64,000 nucleotides of DNA, taken from assembly GCA_039177555.1 (NCBI GenBank), contig JBCDFV010000014.1, forward strand, positions 1 to 64,000, given 5' to 3'. The stretch comes from JANQGH01 sp039177555. Lineage in GTDB: Bacteria > Pseudomonadota > Alphaproteobacteria > DSM-16000 > Inquilinaceae. Position 1 is the stretch's first letter. The number at the start of each line of letters is the position of its first letter. Under the pieces are notes generated by a model. That model was not told the DNA's origin. It was given only the letters and a program-made list of their open reading frames with translations, and did not search any database. Made by a program: the position numbers and the translations under genes. Positions 25,265-32,254 of this stretch are shown here, piece by piece.

Positions 25265-26113
25265 ATGGCTGGGCAAGCCTGGACCTTTGTTGACGGCGAC
25301 TGGCATGAGGGCAATCCGAAGATTGCCGGTCCGATGACCATGGGCTTTTGGGCCGCGGCGACGGTGTTCGATGGCGCCCGCGCAGTTGATGGCATGGCGC
25401 CCGATCTGGACCGCCATTGCGCCAGGTCTGTTGCCTCGGCCAAGGCGCTTGGTCTGGGGCCGGAGATCGACGGCGAGACGATCGAGGGGCTGGCGCGCGA
25501 GGGGATCAAAAAGTTCACGAACGGCCATGCGCTGTATGTCCGGCCCATGTTCTGGGCGGAGTCCGGCTTCGTCATCGCGGCCGACCCGGACAGCACGCGC
25601 TTTTTGATCAGCGTCTATGAGGTGCCGATGCCGGAAGGCCCGAGCGACGCCATGGTTTCCTCCAAACGCCGGCCCAATGCGGAGACGGCCCCGACGGCGG
25701 CCAAGGCGAGCTGTCTTTATCCCCATGGCGGCATGGCCCTGACGGAGGCCATGCAACAGGGCTATGAGAACGCGATCATGTGCGACCAGCTCGGGCACGT
25801 GTCGGAGTTCGCCACCGCCAACCTGTTCATCGCCAAGGACGGCGTTGTCTCCACGCCGGCGCCCAACGGCACGCTGTTGAACGGCATTACCCGCCAGCGG
25901 GTCATCGGCCTTTTGAGGCAGGACGGCGTCGAGGTGCAGGAACGGTCGGTGACGCTGGACGATGTGCGCAGCGCCGATGAGGTCTTCTCCACGGGCAACT
26001 ATGCCAAGGTGCAGCCCTTCACCCGCATCGAGAACCGCAGCCTGCAGCCCGGCCCGATGTATGAACGCGCCCATAGCCTTTACTGGGACTATGCCGCCAG
26101 CCAACCGATCTGA
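25265..26113 (+). CDS. Branched-chain-aminotransferase-like PLP enzyme (fold type IV)
   Basis: 282 residues. The fold-type IV catalytic Lys lies in TAAKASCLYPH near residue 147. Other conserved parts are AATVFDGARA, ALYVRPMFW, QGYENAIMCDQLGHVSEFATANLFIAKDG and PNGTLLNGITRQRVI, all as in IlvE/DAAT proteins. It transfers amino groups between 2-oxo acids and amino acids; branched-chain, D-amino or other substrates cannot be told apart here. The ATG at 25265 follows a purine-rich leader. Its 3' end overlaps the GNAT gene by 23 bases, the start of a four-gene overlapping run. Confidence 0.88.
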   Translation: MAGQAWTFVDGDWHEGNPKIAGPMTMGFWAAATVFDGARAVDGMAPDLDRHCARSVASAKALGLGPEIDGETIEGLAREGIKKFTNGHALYVRPMFWAESGFVIAADPDSTRFLISVYEVPMPEGPSDAMVSSKRRPNAETAPTAAKASCLYPHGGMALTEAMQQGYENAIMCDQLGHVSEFATANLFIAKDGVVSTPAPNGTLLNGITRQRVIGLLRQDGVEVQERSVTLDDVRSADEVFSTGNYAKVQPFTRIENRSLQPGPMYERAHSLYWDYAASQPI

Positions 26114-26606
26114 ACCCGATGCCCTGTCGGTGCGATCGGCACGGGACGACGATGCGGACGACCTGATTGCGCTGATCGGCGGCTGTTTTGCGGAGTATCC
26201 CGGCTGCGTCCTGGACGTCGACGGCGAGATTCCGGAGCTTCGGGGCATTGCGAGCTACGCCGAACGGCGCGGCGGTGCCTTTTGGTCCGTAGAACAGAAT
26301 AGCGTGGTGGTGGCCTGCGTTGGCGCGATGCCAGCGGCGGAGGGTGGCGTCGAGTTGGTCAAGCTCTATGTGCGTGCCGATGCGCGTCGAGGCGGCCTCG
26401 GCCGACGGCTGATCGGCCGGGTGGAGGCGTTCGCGCAGGGCCAAGGGGCGCGCCACATCGAACTGTGGACCGACACCCGCTTCACCACGGCCCACCGCGC
26501 CTATGAGGCCTGCGGCTATGTCAAGCAAGCGGCGACGCGGGCGCTGAACGACAAGTCAAACTCGGTCGAGTATTCCTATCGCAAGACGCTGGCTGACGCC
26601 GAATGA
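26091..26606 (+). CDS. GNAT family N-acetyltransferase
   Basis: 171 residues. The acetyl-CoA-binding motif A is LVKLYVRADARRGGLGRRLIGRVEAFAQ (R-x-x-G-x-G/A loop near residues 100-112), and the C-terminal part HIELWTDTRFTTAHRAYEACGYV is typical of GNAT motif B. It acetylates an unknown small amine or amino acid. It starts 23 bases inside the preceding aminotransferase gene, so it is probably translated by coupling. It overlaps the next gene (FkbM) by four bases. Confidence 0.87.
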   Translation: MPPANRSEPDALSVRSARDDDADDLIALIGGCFAEYPGCVLDVDGEIPELRGIASYAERRGGAFWSVEQNSVVVACVGAMPAAEGGVELVKLYVRADARRGGLGRRLIGRVEAFAQGQGARHIELWTDTRFTTAHRAYEACGYVKQAATRALNDKSNSVEYSYRKTLADAE

Positions 26607-27286
26607 GTGGCCGCACCACGAGGTCGCAGAACACCGAGCGTTTGGCACGCGTCATCGATCACCACGCCATCTCGCTGGTGTTCGATGTCGGTGCCAATGA
26701 GGGTCAGTACGGCGATCGGGTTCGAGACGCGGGCTATGGCGGGCGGATCATTTCCTTCGAACCGCTCAGCGAGACCCATCGTTTGCTCGCCGATCATGCC
26801 GCCGGTGACGACAACTGGATCATCGCGCCGCCCATGGCCTTGGCGGAACGGGACGGCGAGACCGAGATCAACGTGTCCGCCCAAACGGGGATGAGTTCAC
26901 TGCGCGGCTTCACCGAGGAGATGGCCGACCTGCTCGACAGCGCGCGGTTCGTTTCTACAGAACGGGTGCGGCTGGCCAGGCTGGACAGCGTGATCGACGA
27001 CTTCGCAACGCCGGACGATCGCGGCCTGCTGAAGATCGATACCCAGGGCACGGAGGATCTTGTGCTGGCCGGCGCCGTGCAAAGCCTGAAGCGCATCGCG
27101 CTGATCCAGATCGAGCTGTCCATCGTGCCCGTCTACAAAGGCACGCGCGGCTTCACGGAGATGATCGGCCATCTGGCCGGGCTTGGCTTCGAGCCGGTCC
27201 TATTCCTGCCCGGCTATTTCAATCGCCGCACGGCCCGTCTGATCGAGATGGACGGCGTCTTTGCGCGTCGGGACGCGACGCCGTGA
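26603..27286 (+). CDS. FkbM family methyltransferase
   Basis: 227 residues, one domain. The SAM-binding motif I is LVFDVGANEGQYGDRVRDAGYGGRIISFEP, then GLLKIDTQGTEDLVLAGA and IALIQIELSI, as in FkbM proteins that O-methylate sugars or polyketides. Its place beside an acyltransferase, and 3 kb from glycosyltransferases, suggests a sugar as target (inference). The ATG overlaps the GNAT stop (ATGA), and its own stop overlaps the GTG of the next gene (GTGA), so the genes are translationally coupled. Confidence 0.88.
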   Translation: MSGRTTRSQNTERLARVIDHHAISLVFDVGANEGQYGDRVRDAGYGGRIISFEPLSETHRLLADHAAGDDNWIIAPPMALAERDGETEINVSAQTGMSSLRGFTEEMADLLDSARFVSTERVRLARLDSVIDDFATPDDRGLLKIDTQGTEDLVLAGAVQSLKRIALIQIELSIVPVYKGTRGFTEMIGHLAGLGFEPVLFLPGYFNRRTARLIEMDGVFARRDATP

Positions 27287-28272
27287 TCATCGCGACCGAG
27301 ACAGGTGCAACGACACCCAAAACGGCGGGTTCGGCGCGTCGTGTCGCCGCGATCGACGCTCTGCGCGGCGTCGCCATCGTCGGCATGGTGATCTACCATT
27401 TCTGCTGGGATCTGACGTTTTTCGACCTGGCCGATTTCGACATCGGCAACGGCGTCGGCTGGATCATCTTCCGCACCCTGGTCGCCGGCGGCTTCCTGTT
27501 CCTGGTCGGCGCCAGCCTGGTGCTGGCCCATCGCGACGGCATCCGCTGGCGGCCCTTCTGGCGCCGCTTTGCCATCCTGGCCATTGCCGCGCTGGCGATT
27601 ACGGCGGTGACCTATCAGGCCATCCCCGACGCCTTCATCTTTTTCGGCATTCTGCACGCCATCGCCGTTTTCAGCCTGATCGGGCTCGCCTTCCTGCGCC
27701 TGCCTTGGTGGCTGTGCGGTCTGGCCGGGCTGGGCACGATCGCCATGCAGTGGGCGGCGTCGCCCGCCTTCAACTGGCCGCCGATCGTCTGGCTGGGCCT
27801 CGCCGATCCACCACCCGTCTCGAACGATTTCGAGCCCCTCTTCCCCTGGTTCGGCGCCGTGCTGCTGGGCATGGCGCTGGCCAAGACCGGCTTTGTCGAT
27901 TGGCTGGGCTGGTGGCGCGGCACCGACTCGATCGGCCGGGCGCTCCGCTGGGCCGGCCGCTACAGCCTGATCATCTATCTGACCCATCAAATCGTGCTGA
28001 TCGGGGCGCTGTATCTGTTTACGCTGATCATCGGCAGCACCGATGCCGCCAGCGCCTATCGCGACGGTTTTGGCCCCTCGTGCCAGTCCCATTGCCAGGC
28101 CGAGGAGTTCTCGCAAGCCTTTTGCGACGCCTACTGCGGATGCCTGGCCGACAGGATCGAGGCCGAAGACCTTTGGGAGGCGATCGCGCCTGAGTCGCTT
28201 GCATCTTCCGAACAGGCCATCTTCAACGCCATGGTTCAGTCGTGCGCGGCCGAGGCCGGCACCAGGGATTAG
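27283..28272 (+). CDS. DUF1624 heparan-glucosaminide-acetyltransferase-like membrane protein with Cys-rich tail
   Basis: 329 residues starting at GTG. The core has seven to eight membrane helices of the DUF1624 acyltransferase family (RVAAIDALRGVAIVGMVIYHFCWDLTFF; FGILHAIAVFSLIG; AGRYSLIIYLTHQIVLIG). After the last helix comes an unusual hydrophilic C-terminal extension of about 70 residues with seven cysteines, six of them in the pattern C-x3-C-x9-C-x3-C-x-C plus a late Cys (CQSHCQ...FCDAYCGCLAD...SCAAE). The tail could bind a metal or form disulfides. The GTG overlaps the FkbM stop. It transfers acyl groups to a glycan across the membrane by family analogy. Confidence 0.8.
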   Translation: MIIATETGATTPKTAGSARRVAAIDALRGVAIVGMVIYHFCWDLTFFDLADFDIGNGVGWIIFRTLVAGGFLFLVGASLVLAHRDGIRWRPFWRRFAILAIAALAITAVTYQAIPDAFIFFGILHAIAVFSLIGLAFLRLPWWLCGLAGLGTIAMQWAASPAFNWPPIVWLGLADPPPVSNDFEPLFPWFGAVLLGMALAKTGFVDWLGWWRGTDSIGRALRWAGRYSLIIYLTHQIVLIGALYLFTLIIGSTDAASAYRDGFGPSCQSHCQAEEFSQAFCDAYCGCLADRIEAEDLWEAIAPESLASSEQAIFNAMVQSCAAEAGTRD

Positions 28273-28296
28273 AGCGAACGGTACCGGCCTCGCTGC

Positions 28297-29094
28297 TTAA
28301 CCAGTCGAAAGCGCCGCCTCCAGACCGACCGGGTCGTCGGTCGTGATCTGGTCGACCTTCAGGGCCAGCAGGCGGCGGGCCATGGCCAGCGTCGCATCGT
28401 TAACCTCCTTGATGGTCCAGACATCGACACGCTTTCCGGCCGCCTGGATTGCACCGATCATATCGAAGCCCGCGGCATCGGCGGCGGCCACAATAGGATG
28501 GTAGAGGTAGATCATTTCTGCATTGGGCGCGGCCGCCAGGGCGGCCTGCACGAAGGCCGCGTAATCCCCGGTCCTTCGAAGCTCCGCGATGGTGTCCTCG
28601 CGGCACGGATCGTAGCCGGTGCGCAAACCGGGCGTCGCTCGGCGAAGGCTGTCGACCGCGTCGGCGTCGTCGCCCGACACCAGCACGTTGGCCAAGACGG
28701 GCTCCACCGCCGATGGAAACGCCGCAATATCGTCCGACGACAGGCTGGCGCGGTCGTTCTTGAGGTCAAGCTGCAGAACGGCGCTGGCGTCGATGGGGCC
28801 GGCGGCCAACAGCTGCGCCAGATCGTCGAGCAGCAATACGGGTTCCGCCGTGACCGCGCCTTCATTATCGCGCATGCGAAGCTGGCGCAGCTCGTCAGCC
28901 GGCTGCGTGGCGACGGGTCCAGAGCCGCTGGTCTCCCGATCCAACGTCTCGTCGTGAAGAATGACAAATCCGTTCGATCCGTGACGCTGAATATCGACCT
29001 CGATCGACGCACCGAGCCGCATGCCCTCAAGGATCCGCGATCTTGTGAAGACAGCATCGGTGATCAGGCGGCGTCCGCGATGCCATTTGAGCAT
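28297..29094 (-). CDS. Glycerophosphodiester phosphodiesterase family protein
   Basis: 265 residues. The N-terminus MLKWHRGRRL supplies the HRG pair; IEVDIQRHG (Glu-Asp metal ligands) and FVILHDETLDRETSGSG (catalytic His) complete the GDPD active site. Later LQLDLKN and the C-terminal VDVWTIKEVNDATLAM with QITTDDPVGL match the TIM-barrel end. It hydrolyses glycerophosphodiesters to glycerol-3-phosphate and an alcohol. There is no signal peptide, so it is cytoplasmic. The start at 29094 is chosen because the conserved His lies five residues in; the frame is open much further upstream. It converges with the DUF1624 gene. Confidence 0.85.
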   Translation of the reverse strand: MLKWHRGRRLITDAVFTRSRILEGMRLGASIEVDIQRHGSNGFVILHDETLDRETSGSGPVATQPADELRQLRMRDNEGAVTAEPVLLLDDLAQLLAAGPIDASAVLQLDLKNDRASLSSDDIAAFPSAVEPVLANVLVSGDDADAVDSLRRATPGLRTGYDPCREDTIAELRRTGDYAAFVQAALAAAPNAEMIYLYHPIVAAADAAGFDMIGAIQAAGKRVDVWTIKEVNDATLAMARRLLALKVDQITTDDPVGLEAALSTG

Positions 29095-29417
29095 CGTTGG
29101 GTGATCGTTTGAGAAGAGTGAGATGCCCTTATGCACAGTGTGCCTCGGCAAGTGCCGGCCCTTTGGCCGATGGTTTGGATGGTCTAGTAGCGGCGTCCTC
29201 GCCGCACAAGGGGCAGGCCTGAGGGCCAAGATCAAGTCTTCGCGTCGAGCCGTCGGCGCAGCGCTGCTTGCGGCCGCCAAACCGCCGTTCCCTCTGTCCG
29301 CGATTAACGCAAAATCGACATGCTTTGCGTGATGCTGGCTAACGCCGAAAGGCCCGACGGTCTGGACGGATACGACCTTATCATGACACCTAGCGCTGAA
29401 TGCCGGGTCTATACGAT
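29095..29417. other. Non-coding stretch upstream of the Prim-Pol/glycosyltransferase unit
   Basis: About 320 bases with no convincing gene on either strand. It separates the divergent GDPD gene (minus) and the Prim-Pol gene (plus), so it must hold both promoters. The part near 29300-29400 is less GC-rich than the genes around it. I see no strong hairpin, repeat or recognisable RNA. Confidence 0.5.
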
Positions 29418-30098
29418 ATGAGTAACGACCGTACACAGGCGGAGCAATCCGCCTTGACCGAAATGGCAGGCCTCGCAATCAGGCTAAGCCGCCTGGGCTA
29501 TGTCTGCATTCCCCTTCGTGCGGGCGGCAAACATCTTGATCTTGCGGCGATGGGCGTCCAGCCGGTGCATCTGCAAAGCCGAAGCAAGCGGCTGAAGGAA
29601 CTCGCCTTCACCAGCGTCTTGTTTCAACTGGCGCTCAATCCACCGGGCGAGAGCACGATCGCGGCGTGGTTCTCCGGTCGGCAGATGAATATCGGCTTGG
29701 CCTGCGGCGTCAATGGCTTGGTCGCAATCGACTTTGACAGGCCCGACCTTTACGCGGCCTGGCGACGACGGCACGCGGCGATAGTGGGCGCGACACCCGT
29801 CTGCAAGAGCCCCGCCGGCTACCATGTTCTGGTGCGGCACGGCCTGCCCCTGGTATCGTCCAGCCTGCATTTCGGCTTCCGCCGTGCCGGCCACATCAAG
29901 GCGTTGGGCGGCTATGTCGCCTGCGCACCCACGTCTTTGGCCCATGGCGGCGCCTATCGCTGGCTGCCGGGCCAGTCGCCGATCGACGTCGAGCCCCAAC
30001 GGGTCGAGAGCCTCGCGGACATGGGCCTGTACCCGGTCTCGCCCCTCAAACGTGCCTATGACGGCATGCTGGGCCGCGGATCGTTTAGGGATCATTAG
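29418..30098 (+). CDS. Stand-alone Prim-Pol (bifunctional DNA primase/polymerase N-terminal) domain protein
   Basis: 226 residues, made of one Prim-Pol domain (PF09250 type). The segments match in order: RLSRLGYVCIPLRAGGKHLDL (N-terminal strand-loop), STIAAWFSGRQMNIGLACGVNGLVAIDFDRPD with the D-x-D metal pair, VCKSPAGYHVLVR with the conserved His, and GHIKALGGYVACAPTSLAHGGAYRWL. No helicase domain is fused and no plasmid, phage or integrase genes are near. It ends 2 bases before a GT2-GT4 glycosyltransferase GTG, so it is almost certainly co-transcribed with it. The ATG at 29400 is an alternative start; neither has a strong ribosome site. Its cellular role is unknown. Confidence 0.78.
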   Translation: MSNDRTQAEQSALTEMAGLAIRLSRLGYVCIPLRAGGKHLDLAAMGVQPVHLQSRSKRLKELAFTSVLFQLALNPPGESTIAAWFSGRQMNIGLACGVNGLVAIDFDRPDLYAAWRRRHAAIVGATPVCKSPAGYHVLVRHGLPLVSSSLHFGFRRAGHIKALGGYVACAPTSLAHGGAYRWLPGQSPIDVEPQRVESLADMGLYPVSPLKRAYDGMLGRGSFRDH

Positions 30099-30100
30099 GC

Positions 30101-32254
30101 GTGGCGCGGCGCGAGCCCGCGGTCTCGGTCATCATCCCGGCCCGCGATGCGGAAGCTTCGATCGGCGGCACCCTTCGCAGCCTAGCCGCGGATACCGCCG
30201 TGATCGGCGAGGTCATTCTGGTCGATGACGCATCCCGGGACGATACGGTCGACCTGGCACGGGAAGCTGCGCGAACGCACGGCCTGCCGCTTTCGGTTCT
30301 ACAGGTCGGCGTGTCAGGCGCAGGTGCCGCGCGAAACGCCGGTCTCGCCGCCGCGCGCTTTCCGTTCATCCACTTTCTCGATGCCGACGACCGAATGGAA
30401 CCGGGTGGCATCAGCGCACTGCATGAGGCGCTGGTCGCCGACCCGAATGCCGGTATCGCCATCGGCGCCAATCTCCGCCGCACCGAAGGCCGGCCGGACA
30501 AGCCGAAGTCGCCCGATGGCTATGGCGGCGACCGCCGCCGCAACGTCCATGACTATCTGCTGGGCCGGATGTGGCCGATCGCCATGGGCAGCGCCATGGT
30601 CCGTCGCGAGCATACAGACGGCATCCGGTTTCCCGAAGACGCGACGCTGGACGAGGACACCTGCTTTTGGGCCCAGCTTATGGCGCGGAACGGCGTCGCA
30701 ATCGTTGAGCAGACCGCTCTGGTCTACGCGCTGAACGAAGCCCGGATGGCCAGGCGATACGCCGCAGCACCGAAACGGACTTTTCTGGGCGTGGCCCGGG
30801 CGCTGAGCCGGCTTGGCGAGGCGATCGACGATCGCGCGGCGTCGCAGTGGCGCAAGGCTTGGGTCGCGCTGCGCATTGCGCGGCAGTTGATCTACGAACG
30901 CCGGTTCGACGAGGCGCGCTTCATGCTACGGGCCGTCGCCGCCCATCCCGCGTTTGCCCAGAGCCGCCGGCTGGCACGCTATCGGGTCGAGATCGCGCTG
31001 GGATCGCTCCGCACCCCGGCCCGGCGGCCACGATCCGTTCCGATTTCGCCAGCAGGTACGTTTCGCACCCTCGTGCTCACGATCGATGCCGCATGGCCCC
31101 CGGTTTCCGGCGCCGATCTGCGGAACGTTCAAAACGCCCTGGCCGCATTGGCGCACGGTCCGGTTCTCCTGGCCTCCGTCAGGCCTCTCATCAGTGCAGC
31201 ACCGACACCGCCGGGTTTGGAAGTTGCTTCCGCGGCCAAGCAGGGCGCCGACATTTGGGCGTCGATCGCCGAAGCGGCAGATGGTGTCGGCCAGCGGGTG
31301 CGCGAGTTCCGGCCTGATGCAGTCATCGTCGAAGGGGTCAGTCTTTCCGCCCTGATGCCGCAACTGTACGCTCTGGCGCCGGTCGTAATTCTCGATATGC
31401 ACAATGTCGAATCGCATTTGAGCGCGCAGGTCGCCAGGGTCGCGCCTCGCAGAAGCCTGAAGGGACTGCTTGGGTTGCACGAACGCGCCATCAGGCGGCG
31501 AGAACGGCGGGCGCTGCGCCACGCCGACCGTGTCTGGGTCTGTTCCGAGGCGGACGCGAGCCGGCTCTACAGATCGCACCATCCCTCGCTGCCGATCGAT
31601 GTCGTGCCGAACGGTGTACCGCGCCTCGACTCCGTCCCCAGATACCTGCCGGCGATCGACGGCCAAGCCGGCGGCCCGACCATTCTATTTCTCGGGCATC
31701 TCGGCTATCGCCCGAACGTGGTGGCCGCGCGTCGGCTGGCGCTTGGCATCGCTCCGATCGTGCGCGCCTCCCTGCCGTCCGCCCAGCTTGTCCTGGCGGG
31801 GCGGTCACCGCATCGGAGGATCACCGAACTCGCCGATACGGCTGGCATCCGCCTGATTGCCGACCCACCCGACGTGGCCGCGCTTCTCGGCGAAGCCGAC
31901 ATCGTCGCGGTGCCGCTTGACGCCGGCGGCGGCACCCGGCTGAAGATCCTGGAGGCCATGGCCTGGGGTCTGCCCGTCGTCGCGAGCCCGATCGCGGTGG
32001 ACGGCCTGGCACTGGACGCGGATATCGACTTCGTTTCAGCCCTGTCCGACGCCGATTTTGCCCGCGAGATCATCGCGCTCTGGTCGGATCGCGAGCGGTT
32101 CAAGGCGCTGCGACGCCAGGCCCACGAGACGGTCATGCACCGCTTTGGCACGCGGGCCGTCGAAAGGGCGGTTCGGCAGGGCCTGGGGCTGCTTCCCCAA
32201 CCGCCGGTCCCTCAAACCGGGACCGAAGACGCGATCGGATCGGACCCCGGATGA
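30101..32254 (+). CDS. Two-domain glycosyltransferase (GT2 + GT4)
   Basis: 717 residues starting at GTG. An N-terminal family 2 domain (residues 1 to about 230) has PAVSVIIPARDAEASIGGTLRSL, VILVDDASRDDT, and the metal-binding IHFLDADDRMEPG. After a linker, a family 4 GT-B domain (about 325-700) contains VILDMHNVE, VDVVPNGVP, GPTILFLGHLGYRPN, and the sugar-nucleotide loop AVPLDAGGGTRLKILEAMAWGLPVVAS. Two catalytic modules in one chain could add successive sugars. No membrane segments are evident, so it is likely cytoplasmic. It is 2 bases downstream of the Prim-Pol gene and overlaps the next gene by 4 bases (ATGA). Confidence 0.9.
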   Translation: MARREPAVSVIIPARDAEASIGGTLRSLAADTAVIGEVILVDDASRDDTVDLAREAARTHGLPLSVLQVGVSGAGAARNAGLAAARFPFIHFLDADDRMEPGGISALHEALVADPNAGIAIGANLRRTEGRPDKPKSPDGYGGDRRRNVHDYLLGRMWPIAMGSAMVRREHTDGIRFPEDATLDEDTCFWAQLMARNGVAIVEQTALVYALNEARMARRYAAAPKRTFLGVARALSRLGEAIDDRAASQWRKAWVALRIARQLIYERRFDEARFMLRAVAAHPAFAQSRRLARYRVEIALGSLRTPARRPRSVPISPAGTFRTLVLTIDAAWPPVSGADLRNVQNALAALAHGPVLLASVRPLISAAPTPPGLEVASAAKQGADIWASIAEAADGVGQRVREFRPDAVIVEGVSLSALMPQLYALAPVVILDMHNVESHLSAQVARVAPRRSLKGLLGLHERAIRRRERRALRHADRVWVCSEADASRLYRSHHPSLPIDVVPNGVPRLDSVPRYLPAIDGQAGGPTILFLGHLGYRPNVVAARRLALGIAPIVRASLPSAQLVLAGRSPHRRITELADTAGIRLIADPPDVAALLGEADIVAVPLDAGGGTRLKILEAMAWGLPVVASPIAVDGLALDADIDFVSALSDADFAREIIALWSDRERFKALRRQAHETVMHRFGTRAVERAVRQGLGLLPQPPVPQTGTEDAIGSDPG

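Noticed and set aside
29418..30098. Prim-Pol gene as sign of a prophage or plasmid island
   Set aside because: No integrase, capsid, helicase or repeat flanks it, and its composition matches the surrounding chromosome.
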